Shown: in pieces, positions 10,501 through 20,261 of the stretch
Numbering within the stretch: the first letter of the stretch is position 1
Layout of the letters: each line of letters starts with the position of its first letter
NCBI GenBank assembly: GCA_013416795.1
Contig: RQSC01000006.1
Span: forward strand, 1 to 64,000
From: Prasinococcaceae sp. CCMP 1430
Lineage: Eukaryota; Prasinodermophyta; Palmophyllophyceae; Prasinococcales; Prasinococcaceae
Direction: 5' to 3'
DNA: 64,000 nucleotides
Made by a program: the position numbers and the translations under genes
Notes under the pieces: generated by a model
Database searches by the model: none
What the model saw: the letters and a program-made list of their open reading frames with translations, nothing else
Told to the model about the DNA's origin: nothing

Positions 10501-10946
10501 CGTGAAAAGCAACACATCAGCAATGCTGCAAAAGTGGGACGAGGTGCGAGCGCGCGTGCACACGCGCGGGATTGCCTCCGGCCCCCAGAGCAGCGAGTCG
10601 TTAGGCGCGCCTTGTGCGACAATTCTGATGCTGATGATTGCGTGCCCGCGTGTGTGTTGCGGCATTACCATTGCCACTCTTGCAGGTTTCGCACCAGGTC
10701 GGGTGGAGGTCCGCGGAGCATTTGGCTGCGCCCTTGGTGGACGCAGCGCTCTCTCGTGGCAACTACCCCCCTTGGCTTGGGCCCCCCTTGCTTTCGTCGA
10801 TCGAGTGCAATGACGCAGAACTAGCACGCCGGGCCGCTGCAGTCGCAGGCATTGACCTCGACGAGTCCTTTGGCGACAGTCCCCTCAAGTGCAGCCGTCG
10901 TGTGGGAAAATTGCCCAAACCACACGTCGGGTCGACGCAGCCCTAG
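7508..10946 (+). CDS. Berberine-bridge-type FAD oxidoreductase fused to an SDR-like domain
   Basis: Exons 7508-10543 and 10686-10946 (142-bp intron, phase 0); about 1,098 residues. The N-terminus is hydrophobic (CTALVLLAAALAAAAAG), a likely signal or anchor. Residues ~185-400 form an FAD-binding PCMH fold with RNGGHN and GGCPGVGVAG. The His and Cys of these motifs match the two flavin attachment residues of berberine bridge enzymes, so bicovalent FAD is likely. Residues ~745-1000 look like a Rossmann SDR: VVGGTGVVGG near 748, LSAGA and YAAASK, the last with one residue more than the usual YxxxK spacing. No ATG is in frame; translation is drawn from GTG 7508, so the true start is probably in an upstream exon (ATGs at 7446 and 7456 are out of frame). 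Substrate unknown. Confidence 0.8.
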
Positions 10947-11202
10947 CAGTCACACGAGCAGGTGAGAGAGCAAGTGGCGGCGCGTGCCGGCCGGTAATAT
11001 CATTGTATCTATTGTATGCTTCTGCTGGGGTACGCGAGAGAAAGTGACTGCACGCTGGGAATGACACGTGGGATCACCAGAGACGCGCCCGCTGCGTCTC
11101 CGAAACGCATCTGCCAGTGTCCACCGCCCCGGTCGCAGTGGGCACATCGCACGCACATGTATTACGTAGTTCAAGTATGTTATTAGTCCGGTCACTGGCT
11201 AG
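10947..11202. other. Convergent 3' intergenic region
   Basis: This separates the stops of the flavin oxidase (plus) and MATE (minus) genes. It is AT-richer around 10995-11020 and 11150-11185. No gene seen. Confidence 0.6.
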
Positions 11203-12928
11203 CTAGGGCCTCGGCCTAGCTGCTCGGCCGTTCGCCTTGCTGCTCGAGTCGCTCGCGGCAAGAGACACCAGTGGAAGCTGCAATAGCCCCGCGGTTTCAT
11301 CATCAGCGCTGCTATCATCCTCGAAGGTCGACATTGCAACTGCCGCCTCTTTCTCGTCACCGAGCACCTCGCAATCGCCGTCAGCAGCAGAGATACCGTT
11401 GCGCGACGCCGCACGACTGAGCGCGCGGCCCACTTCGATCCGCTCGGCCGCTCGGTCGCACTCATGCTGCCAGTCGATGCGACAGACCATCACGCACACG
11501 CAAGCGCAGTGGAAAATGGTGCCCAACAACAGGCCACCCGCCAGACCGAGCACGCCCGCATTGGTGCGCCCGAAGGCGAGAGCGTACGCCACCGGCAGGC
11601 CAATCACCCAATAGGCTACAACGACGACGGGCGCGAGGTGGCTCTGCCTTCCAGCCCCGCGAAGGACGCCGGTGAGGATCACCGTCAGGCCATCGAAGAC
11701 AACGTAACCTTTTGGCGCGGTAAGTAGAGGTGCAGGGTCAGACTCAAGCGCAAGGGGCGCGCTGGGCGCGCGCTGCCCGCCTCAGAGCTCGCGCACGTAC
11801 AGGCAAGGATGAGAAACACGCCTGGCAGGAGCTCGCGCACGCCCTCTGAGGCGTTGAAGGCGCCTCCAATACTGTGTCGCAGGGCAGCGACGAGCGCGCC
11901 CACCGACAGCGTCGACACGAGCCCCAGGAGCGCAGCGGTCACGGAGGCCACCTTGGCCGCGTGTGCGTCGCCTTCGCCGAGGCGGTTCCCTACGCGCGCC
12001 GATCCTGCCATGGCAATGCCGATCGGAACCATGAAACACACCGAGTTGCACGTCTGGTTTATCGCCAGGGCGCTCACGGCGTCCTCCGCGTTGGGCAGGT
12101 AGCCACCGGCCAGCACCGCAGCTTCGCTGGCCCACCACTCGCTGATCATGACGACGCTCGGGAGCGCGAGCCTGCCGTACTCTCCCCAGCGCTGCAGCGA
12201 GCGGTACGACCAGCCGAGGAAGCCCTCTCTCGGCCACGTGCGATGAGGAGCGCTGAGCACGTCGCTCACGCGCAGGTAAAGCATGAGGCCGATCGCCGTG
12301 AGCCCCATCGTGCCTGAGTAGCAAGCGGCCGCAGCATCCAGACCGCCGTGCGCGCGAACGACAAGCAGGTAGTTGAGCAGTGGGTGCAAAAGCGCAGCGA
12401 CTGCCGACACGCGCAGCTGCGGCGTCATCACGCGCTGCGCGGTCAGAAACTGCGACACTGCCTGGATGACGGTATACGCGAAGAGGCCAGGCAGCAGCAA
12501 CGCAATGTACCGCCCCGCGGCACTTGCGAGCGCTTCCTCTTGCCCGACCGCCGTGAGTATTGGCCCCGCGTTGAGCCACAGGGCACCGATGGGCGCGCAG
12601 AGCAGCAGCATGACGAGCCAGCCGCGCTGCGCCCAGCGGCCGCATTCCTCGAATTCACGGGCGCCGAAGGCCTGCGAGACCACCGTCGGCAGCGCGTTGG
12701 CAGCGCCCACCACCATCGAGTTCCCCGAGACGTTTGCCAGCGACTGCGCAAGCGAGGCCGCGGCGAGCGCGCTCGCGCCGTTGGCAGCATGCGCGCGCGC
12801 GGCGAAGAGCAGAGACACGACCGTCGTGCAGCGGCTCAGAATCATGGACAGAGACGACTGAGCACACAGAAAGAGCTGCGCGCGGGCCTCCTCGCGCGCC
12901 TCGGCCACGCTCACGCCCAGGAGGAGGC
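11203..12928 (-). CDS. MATE-family multidrug/toxin extrusion transporter
   Basis: Exon 2 is 11203-11708 and exon 1 is 11801 upward, joined by a 92-bp intron (donor GTACGTGC, phase 1) that restores LACYVVFDGLTVIL. MATE proteins are proton- or sodium-coupled antiporters with about 12 membrane helices. Here a series of hydrophobic segments, VVSQAFGA in the N-lobe and GVLRGAGRQ in the C-lobe are visible, most like plant DTX proteins. The C-terminal ~90 residues are a hydrophilic acidic/serine tail. The N-terminus is unresolved. The frame is open toward the join at 13091, and a pyrimidine-rich AG near 12859 could be an acceptor for another intron. The first helix (MILSRCTTVVSLLF) starts at 12845. 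Cargo unknown. Confidence 0.85.
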
Positions 12929-13090
12929 CGCCGCCCGCCTCGCCGAGCTCGCCGCGGGCGGGGGGGCGGCGGCCGCGGCGGCCTCGGAAGGCGAATCGGA
13001 CTCGGGCTCGGACTCGGGCTCGGACGCGGGCGAGGTGGCGCTCGACCTCGACGCGGACCTCGACGACTGGGACGCGGCGCTGAGGGAGGA

Positions 13091-13091
13091 N
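13091..13091. other. Single-N assembly join
   Basis: One N sits between the 5' parts of the MATE gene (minus) and the PfkB gene (plus). The serine/aspartate-rich frame just left of the N (about 12985-13090, plus) cannot be assigned to either gene with confidence. Confidence 0.9.
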
Positions 13092-14231
13092 CGCGGCGGC
13101 GCGCGTGTGCGCGCGGTGGCGCCGCCGCGCACGGGGGAGGAGGTCCTGGCGTCGCTCACGGACCGGCCGGCGCTCGCGGCAGCCGGCGTGGGATCGCTCT
13201 GCCTCGACTACCTGGCCACGGTGGCCACGTTCCCCAAGCCCGACGACAAGGCGCGCGCGTTGCGCGCCGAGGAGCAGGGCGGCGGCAACGCAGCCAACGC
13301 CGCAACGGCACTCGCGCGACTCGGCGTCGACGATGTGAGGCTGCTGGCCAAGCTGGCGGACGACGCGCCGGGAGGGGCGCTCATCGCGGAGCTCGAGCGT
13401 GACGGCGTCTCCACTGACCATGTCGTCGTTGCCAGTGGCTCCTCCAGCCCCTTCACGTACATCCTGGTCGACGCCGAGACGAACACGCGCACTTGCATTC
13501 ACACGGCGGGCGCACCGCTGGAGAGCGAAGAGGTCTCCGATACGGCCATCGCCGCACTGCTCGAGGGCGCCGCGGTCGCGTGGTCCGACGGCAGGCTCAC
13601 CGAGACAGCGCTCAGGGTCGCGCGCGCGGCCAGGCGAGCGGGAGTTCCCATGCTGTGCGAGGGCGAACGCATACGCGAGCCGCAAGCGCAGCTCGACGAG
13701 CTGCTCTCGCTGGCCGACGTCGTGGCGCTCTCGGAGGGCTATGCACGCGCGCGCGCCGCGCTCAAAGGCAGCGGCGACACCGCCGCTTGTGAGGCGCGCG
13801 CTCTGGCGTGGATGGCGTCGGCCTTGCCACGCGCGCGCTGGATCTCACAGTCGCGAGGTGCGCAAGGGGCGTTGCTCATCGAGCGGGCAGACGGCGAGGC
13901 GGGGGTGGACGAGGCCGCCGTCGAGAGTATGGTCACCGCGCTCATCGACGCCGACACGCCATTGCCACGGGCGGGCGAGCTTGCGGTAGCCGAATGCCCC
14001 GATACCGATACGCGCGTATGGCTCGCCCCTGCTGAGCTGCTCTCGGCTGACGAGCTGGTCGACACGACGGGCGCGGGCGACGCGTTCAACGGCGCTCTCG
14101 CCTACTCGCTCGCGCGCGGTTACGCGCCCGAGTGCGCGCTGCCGCTCGCCACCCACGTCGCCGCGCGCGCGTGCGGCGCGCTCGGCGCGCGCGCGGCGCT
14201 CCCCAGGGCGCCCTGTGTGGCAATCGGCTAG
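13092..14231 (+). CDS. PfkB-type carbohydrate kinase, plant-like, 5' partial
   Basis: About 379 residues from the join to TAG 14231, intronless. It is a ribokinase-fold sugar kinase that phosphorylates a sugar or nucleoside with ATP. The N-terminal PfkB signature region reads QGGGNAANAATALARLG, and the C-terminal signature VDTTGAGDAFNGAL includes the GAGD anion hole and catalytic Asp. Motifs such as PFTYILVDAETNTRTCIHT closely resemble an uncharacterised plant PfkB family (At5g43910 type), so the substrate is unknown. A start codon is not visible; the frame continues through the N into an acidic stretch. Full catalytic core present. Confidence 0.9.
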   Translation, partial: RGGARVRAVAPPRTGEEVLASLTDRPALAAAGVGSLCLDYLATVATFPKPDDKARALRAEEQGGGNAANAATALARLGVDDVRLLAKLADDAPGGALIAELERDGVSTDHVVVASGSSSPFTYILVDAETNTRTCIHTAGAPLESEEVSDTAIAALLEGAAVAWSDGRLTETALRVARAARRAGVPMLCEGERIREPQAQLDELLSLADVVALSEGYARARAALKGSGDTAACEARALAWMASALPRARWISQSRGAQGALLIERADGEAGVDEAAVESMVTALIDADTPLPRAGELAVAECPDTDTRVWLAPAELLSADELVDTTGAGDAFNGALAYSLARGYAPECALPLATHVAARACGALGARAALPRAPCVAIG

Positions 14232-14664
14232 CTAGAGCTGTTGTGTGGGTGGATGGTGGTGGTGTGTGTGGGGGGGGTGGAGGCGCTAGCTCGCGGGATA
14301 GTCAGGGGGATGCATAGCGGCAGCAATCACTGGCCAGACATTCTTGGATTTAAAAAAAAAACCAGTGTGTGTTGTTGTTGCGGGCCAGCCGCTGCCATAG
14401 CGCGCGCGTCGCGCGGCAGGCCACCCGCGGCGGCGACAGCAGCGGGGGGCTGCTTGGGGTCAGCGAGTCCTGGGCGCGGTCCACGGCGTTGGGCGCGTGC
14501 GTCGCGCCGTTGGGGGCTGGGGACGGCCGCGGCGCGAGAACGCGCTGCACGAGTGTGCGCCGACGCGCTATTTGATGCAGCAAAGTCAACAGCCGTCTAT
14601 CTTCCTGCGACCTCCCTCAGATGCGCGGCCACCTGAGGGTAGAGGGACGGAGGGCTTGAAAAGG
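14232..14664 (+). other. Intergenic/promoter region of the beta-propeller gene
   Basis: Contains a G-run/TG-rich segment at 14245-14280, a run of ten A at 14352-14361 and GC-rich DNA. Frames across it are open but not protein-like. Probably the 3' flank of the PfkB gene and the promoter/5' UTR of the next gene. Confidence 0.5.
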
Positions 14665-16662
14665 ATGTTGAAGACGAGTGCAGTGATGGCGCTCTTGCTG
14701 GGCGTCCTGTGCGCTTCTTCCACCGTCGACGGGAAAGGTGATGTTGCTGCGCGCGCTCAGGGCGCACATGCCTCCCCCGGCCTGTGCCTGCGAGGGCACC
14801 GCCGCGGCGTGGCGGTCGATCAAGTCACGGTCCTGGGGCAGGTTGACAGAGACGAGGTGGCCGCCGCTGTGGTTGAGGAGGAAAAGGATGCTGCGGCTGC
14901 GGGGCAACGAGCCCACCGTTCTCCGAAGGAATTGACTAACCCGTCGGTGGTCGCTGTGCCGAAGTGGGTGCCGATAGCGCATCGGGCACACCCGCTCGCG
15001 CGATACTACATGTATTTTGCTCACCACCACCAATTGACCTCAGATACTGGCATCATGTGCGCGTGGGCGGAGCGTCCATCGGGCCCCTGGGTGCTACTCG
15101 ATCGCGGCGCGGGGGTCGGGCGTGGCGTGGTGCTCTCGCTTGCTGGTGCGAGGTCATTTTCGTCAAACGCATCGGATGCCAGGTCGTGGCAACCGGCACC
15201 GACGGAGGGCCAAAGGGGCGCGTGCGATGGCATCACCGAGGGCCTGGAGCTGAAAGCGACGTGGCACATTGCCTCTCCGCACGTCGTCGTTGACCACGCG
15301 CGCCGCCGCTTCATAATGCGCTTTCATGCAGGCACCATCCAGTACGGGCGGCCCAACGAGACGAAGCGGAGATGGACGATGGTACCTTCTTGCTCGGCTG
15401 GCGAGAGTGAGTACGTTCCGCATGGTGGGCATGGGGGCGGCCACCAGTGTACCCTGGAGGCGAGCAGTGCGGACGGCCTCGACTTTAATTATCAGGTGCA
15501 TCGCCAAGTCTTGGGACCATTTTACTTTTGGTCCGTGGACGGCATCCCCGGATCCCCGGGCGAGCTCGCGCTCGTGAAGGGAGGATTCTTACTTGCGCCA
15601 AACAACGCCTCGACTTCTGCCGAAGGCACGCCGACACTGCGGGAGTGTTTCTTGCCGTCGTTTCACCTCGCACACTCTGATCACATCATTGGCGGTCACG
15701 ACCTCCAACGACACGTGGCGGCGCGCCATGTCGCGGCGATGCCACTCGAGCAGATTCGCCAGGCTCGGCTGCCACCGGACTTGTGGAGCAATGTCCCTGG
15801 GAACGCCACCACAGTCGAGGATATCGAGGATCAGCTGGGAGCTCGGGTGATATCACACGCACCTGTGGGCGTGGACGGCTCGGCCCGCCCACTGGTGGGC
15901 GTTTTCTTCTCGCTGCAAATGGTCTCCGAGGAAGCGATCCTCTATTCTGTTATACGCCTGGCACCGCTGCGAGCAGAGCCTCCTTGGGAACCGCATGGTG
16001 CGTGTACCGGTTGTTTCATAGTCACGCGATGCTCTTGCGCTTCGGCTTTGCAGATGCTTGTATGACACGGGGGCGCTGACTATTCGCTGGCTATTCGCCC
16101 TCCGCGCGTGCGCGCCCATGCCGATCGACCGCCGCGAACATGAATAGAGGTAGTGGTACCACCATACGAGATCCTTGCGGCGAGGGAGGGGTACGAAGGC
16201 GGCCGCGAGAAGCCTCCGAAAGGGCTGTCAACGAGAGGGAGCGCAAAGCAGGGTCACGAGGTGCGTTGCTACGTAGCAGTGGCACAAGACGCCAGACGCG
16301 GCCCAGCTCCATGTCGCCCGCGTGCAGCGTCAGAGAGCGCGTCGCTGCACGCGACCTGCATTTTCCCTCCCCTCTCCGCGACTGCGCCGGCTGCATGTTG
16401 ACAGCGATCGGCGCGCGCACGTTGGTGCTTGATGGCCGTGCAGCTGCGCGATCCCTCCCCGTTCTATGATGTCCACACGGGAGACCTGTGGTTGTACTAT
16501 GTCGGGCGCGGTGAGAGATCGATCGAGGTCGCCAGGCTGGAATTGGTCGGCTGCGACACGATCGACCGCCAGGAACGCATCAGGCGGTCGAGCCGCTTTC
16601 TCGGCGCGATGGGATTCCCACCCCTCGCCGTCGCGCGGGGAGGGCGGGCACACGGACGATGA
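14665..16662 (+). CDS. Secreted GH43-like beta-propeller protein
   Basis: Three exons, 14665-15997, 16154-16260 and 16444-16662, with introns of 156 and 183 bp (phases 1 and 0), giving about 552 residues. The splices restore a continuous fold: exon 2 gives PPYEILAAREGYEG and exon 3 begins LRDPSPFYDVHTGDLWLYYV followed by GERSIEVARLEL. The order 'pYEG ... LRDP ... lyLlY ... gE.gI.iA.L' is typical of five-bladed-propeller glycosidase-like proteins. The N-terminus (MLKTSAVMALLLGVLCASS) is a signal peptide, so export or endomembrane location is expected. ATG 14665 was chosen over an upstream GTG because the signal peptide follows it directly. Catalytic residues could not be assigned, so enzyme activity is unproven; a role in polysaccharide processing is a guess. 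Confidence 0.75.
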
Positions 16663-17193
16663 CCGCGCCGCGGCCCACGTCCACGGCGCTCGCTCCCCCC
16701 CCCCTTCCACCACGCGCGGTCGTGGCGCTCGTCGCGTCGCCTCGCCTCGTCACCATCCATCCCCGGAGCCAGTGCTCGCCGGCGGGACCGACCGCGAACT
16801 CCGGCGGACATCTTTAGGGTGAGTCTTCAGCTCCACCTCACGTGACCCCAGGAGGGTTCTAACTATTACGAACCCTGAAACCACACCTGACCCTATATTC
16901 GCCGCATCCCCGTCATGAACGGCTTGCTACCTGCCCTGCAAACAGCCCGAGCGCAGCTGCGCTGGCGAACAAACCCTAATTCGAGGCTCGCCGTCGGCGG
17001 CGCACTTCGAGCAGCATGACGATTGGCGAGGCGCGCCAAAAGACGGTGTGGCGCGGCTTCTCCGTGGTTTAGGAGCCACTAGAAATGCTTTGATATATGG
17101 AGATGATTTTCGCGGAAGGAATTTCGGAGGGGTGGTTTCCGTCCCGACGGCACGCCCAAAAGCGCGCGCCCGCGTGGCGGCGGCGCGCGCGCG
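16663..17193 (+). other. Intergenic/promoter region with a telo-box-like site
   Basis: About 530 bp between two same-strand genes. An AAACCCTAA sequence at 16971-16979 matches the plant telo-box, and an AT-richer patch lies at 17080-17130. No convincing gene. The first exon of the Fe-ADH-like gene may begin here. Confidence 0.4.
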
Positions 17194-18738
17194 TTGCGTG
17201 CGTGCGCGGGTGCTGCGTGGGGGTGGTGGTGCCACACGGCGCGCTCGTGGGGGCGCGGAGCGGCGGCGGCGGCGGCGGTGGCGACCGACGGCGCGGGGTC
17301 GGCCCTCGAAGCCGCGACGGCACTGCCGCAGGACATCGCAGAGCTCAGCGTGTCGACGCTCGCGTCGTGCGGCGGCAAGGTCTCGTTCGGCCGTGGCGCC
17401 GCGACGGCGCTCATCAGCGAGTCCGTCGCATCGCTCGCTGCGCGGGGCGGTGCGGGCGCTGGCGGGGGGGAGGACACGCGTGTGCTCGTGGTGGCGGGGA
17501 AGGCAGATCGCTTCGCGAGCCGCGTGCAGGAGGAGCTGCTGCGCACGGGCGTCACCTCAGCCGTCTTCCACGTGGAAGACGAACCCTCCGCTGAAACAGT
17601 GCACGCGGTCGTCAAGGCGGCGGCCGACGTGCACGGCGGGCAGGCCGACGTCGTCGTTGGGGTTGGCGGCGGCGCTGCGATCGACGCAGCCAAGGCAGCA
17701 GGTACGCACGCACACGCTCACACGCACACATTACCGCTCACGCGTGCCACCGCCTCTGCGGGAACCCCTGCTCGCGGCGCTGACGCCATCTCTCTCTCGC
17801 ACAAACCCAAACCGACGACGACGGCACGCGCAGCGGCTCTGCTCGGAAATGGCGGCACGGAGGCGACTGCGTACGACTTCCTCTCGGGCGCCGACGGCCG
17901 CGGCCTGTCGCTTAGCCGTGCGTCGGTGCCATGCCTGGCGATCCCGACGACTGCATCGAGCGGCGCGGAGGCGACGGGCTCGGCCGTGCTGGGCGTCGGC
18001 GGTGACGACGGCGGCAAGGCGGTGATGCGCGCGGACGCGCTCGTGCCCGAGGTGGCGCTGGTAGACCCCGAGCTCACGTACGGCCTTCCTGAGGATCTGA
18101 CGGCTTCTGGGGGCGCCGCTGCGCTCGTGCGCTGCATCGAGGCGTACGTGGCGGGCGGCGATGGCGCGACATCGCTCACCGAGCCGCTCGCTCTCGCGGG
18201 CATCGAGCTCGGCGCCAGGTCGCTGCGGAGAGCGGTGCGAGGCGCCGCCACAGGGGTGGAGGACGAGGAGGCGCGCGAGGAAATGGCACTGTGTGCGCTC
18301 TACGCAGGGCTGGCGGGCGATAACGCGCCGCTCGGCGCCTCCCACGCGCTGGCGCGCGTGCTCGGCGGCATGCTGGGCGCGCCGCACGCGTCGCTTGCCG
18401 CCGCGCTCGCGCCGCTGTGCACGTACCAGGCCATGAAGCTGGCGCACACACGGATCGTGGACTTCGATGTGAAGGACTGCACGGCGGAGGAGGCGCTCAT
18501 GCGGCGCTACAAGCGCGTGGCCTTTGCGCTCACCGGCAACGAGAGCGCCTCGGAGGCTGACGGCGCCGGGGAGCTGTATGACCTCATCGACGACATGCCC
18601 ATCCCCACGCTGCGAGAGATGGGCCTCACGCGTGACATGTTCCCCGACGTCATCGAACAGGCCATGCAGACCGGCGCCATGGGCGCCATGACCGAGGACG
18701 ACCTCGCGCTCCTGCTCAAGGCATCCTTGTTCAGCTGA
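17194..18738 (+). CDS. Iron-containing alcohol dehydrogenase-family protein with altered metal site
   Basis: Exons up to 17701 and 17834-18738, with a 132-bp intron (phase 1) rich in ACGCACAC that restores DAAKAAAALLGNGG. The dehydroquinate synthase/Fe-ADH fold is shown by GVGGGAAIDAAKA (NAD(P)-binding glycine motif), IPTTASSGAEAT, and DPELTYGLPEDLTASGG. Family enzymes reduce aldehydes or maleylacetate, or move hydride between hydroxy- and oxo-acids. The usual metal ligands in the 'DALxHxIEAY' helix are replaced: the sequence reads AAALVRCIEAYV, with Ala for Asp and Arg for His. The later two His (ASHALAR, GAPHA) are kept. The N-terminus lacks an ATG in frame (drawn from TTG 17194) and is alanine-rich, perhaps organellar targeting. 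Activity may be lost or metal-independent. Confidence 0.8.
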   Translation: MRACAGAAWGWWCHTARSWGRGAAAAAAVATDGAGSALEAATALPQDIAELSVSTLASCGGKVSFGRGAATALISESVASLAARGGAGAGGGEDTRVLVVAGKADRFASRVQEELLRTGVTSAVFHVEDEPSAETVHAVVKAAADVHGGQADVVVGVGGGAAIDAAKAAGTHAHAHTHTLPLTRATASAGTPARGADAISLSHKPKPTTTARAAALLGNGGTEATAYDFLSGADGRGLSLSRASVPCLAIPTTASSGAEATGSAVLGVGGDDGGKAVMRADALVPEVALVDPELTYGLPEDLTASGGAAALVRCIEAYVAGGDGATSLTEPLALAGIELGARSLRRAVRGAATGVEDEEAREEMALCALYAGLAGDNAPLGASHALARVLGGMLGAPHASLAAALAPLCTYQAMKLAHTRIVDFDVKDCTAEEALMRRYKRVAFALTGNESASEADGAGELYDLIDDMPIPTLREMGLTRDMFPDVIEQAMQTGAMGAMTEDDLALLLKASLFS

Positions 18739-18851
18739 AGTTGGAAGAAGTAGGGTGGGTGGGGTGGGGTGGGGCCGATCACAGGATAAAACACACATTC
18801 ACGCGCATATTATACTGCGTCGGCAGAGCCTACCTCCCTCGCCGCTCATTC
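18739..18851. other. Short convergent 3' region
   Basis: 113 bp between the stops of the Fe-ADH-like (plus) and phosphatase (minus) genes, with a GGGTGGGGTGGGG run followed by an AT-rich segment. Confidence 0.6.
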
Positions 18852-19846
18852 TTACGAGGACTCGCCAGCCCCACGCTCGCGCTCGCTCCACCATGCGCTC
18901 AGCGACGCGCCTTGTGTCGAGTTGATCTTGACCAGAGGGCGCACGCGCTGCATGACGCTTTCGGCCTCCTCGGGTGACTGCACGAGCCCCTGCGCCAGCA
19001 TGCACGCTGCGAGCACCGTAGCGCTGCGGCCGTGGCCGTTTGCGCAGTGCACGAGCACTTCCCTGCCCGCCGCACGCTGCTCAGCCGCCCATTCCACCGC
19101 CTCGTCGAGCTGCGCCACGGTGGGCGCGCCGCAGTCATACACGGGCAAGCACAGATACGCGGGGCAATCCCACATGCGGCGCGGCAGCTCAGCGGTGCAG
19201 TCGAGCAACGCCGGCCGCGGCGGGCCGGTGTGCTCCTCCTCCTGCTCGAGGAGGGGCTCGGCGAGCGCACCGCCCTCGCTCGAGTCGGACGAGCCCGCGT
19301 TCCTTCGCCGGCCCAGCCCGGTGCCGCCGGGTTTGGCCGTCGCCTGACGCTGCCGCCCCGCCTCGTCCTGCGTGCCCTCCAGCGGCGGCGCGGGATTTTT
19401 CCCGCCAGGAGTGGCGTCGGCGCTGCTGGGCCACCCGCCTATGTACCAACCCTCTGCCACCTTGGTGAAGACGGGCTCCTGGTGGCGCCTGCGCCGCACC
19501 TCGCGCTTGAAGAGGTAGTACCTCGGCACGAGGATGTGCCACTGTGCGGGCAACCCGCCGTGCGAGCGCAGAACACGTCAGTGCCGAGGGCTCCACATGC
19601 GCGCAGGCAGCGAGGTTGGATGCGCGCAGGGGCGCCTGCAGGGTTTGACGCAGGGCGATGCGGCATGCACATGCGCAGAGCGTCCCTCGCGACGCTCACC
19701 TGCGCGAAGAGCGGGTAGCTCCACCATGAGAAGCTGCCGTCGGGCCGCTTCCCCATCCACGCAACGCTGCGCGGCCCCGAGCACGTTGCGGCGGCCACGG
19801 TCGCCGTTACCCATGTTGTGTGTGCCATTAGCAGCTTAAGCGCCAT
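18852..19846 (-). CDS. Membrane-anchored dual-specificity (tyrosine-type) phosphatase
   Basis: Exon 2 is 18852-19541; exon 1 ends at 19700 (158-bp intron, phase 0, CAG|GTGAGC) and restores PLFAQ-WHILVPRYYLF. The catalytic loop HCANGHGRS fits HCx5R[S/T]; a D in LPVYDC upstream could be the general acid. A glycine/proline-rich insert (~60 residues) precedes the catalytic core. Exon 1 encodes two hydrophobic stretches (AAGEAVATATVW and MALKLLMAHTTWVTATVAAA), suggesting an integral membrane protein. ATG 19846 is the last in-frame Met; the frame is open to about 20100 with coherent sequence (HIAQQLRPRRAAV), so the true start is probably further upstream. It resembles bacterial YnbD-like and plant membrane phosphatases. 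Substrate (lipid or protein) unknown. Confidence 0.75.
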
Positions 19847-20261
19847 CGGCACGGCGTTTACGCGCCACACGGTGGCGGTCGCGACGGCTTCGCCCGCCGC
19901 CACCGCCGCCAGGATCTTGGTGAGCTTGCTCGTGCTGCCTCGGCGCTCCTGCGCGGCGAACGCCCCGCCGCGCACAGCCGCGCGGCGCGGCCGCAGCTGC
20001 TGTGCGATGTGCTCCACCGCGGCGGCGAGCGCCCGCTCGCTCTCCCAACCTCTCTTTGGAGCGCTCGACCCGCTCGAGGCGCTCCGAGAGCGTCTGGCGC
20101 GCGCTGTGCCCACCCCCCGCTCGCGCTCAACACCCCGCTCGAGAACTTTCGAGTTCACTAATTTTGGCAGTTTCGGCGAGGACGAGAGACGCGCCAGTGC
20201 GGGCGCCACACCAAGCGGGGTCCTGACGGAAGGACTCCGCCAGCCGGCCGGAGCGGCGGCG

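Noticed and set aside
11685-13685. MATE protein extended across the N at 13091 to 666 residues
   Set aside because: The extension runs antisense through the PfkB catalytic domain and crosses an assembly join.
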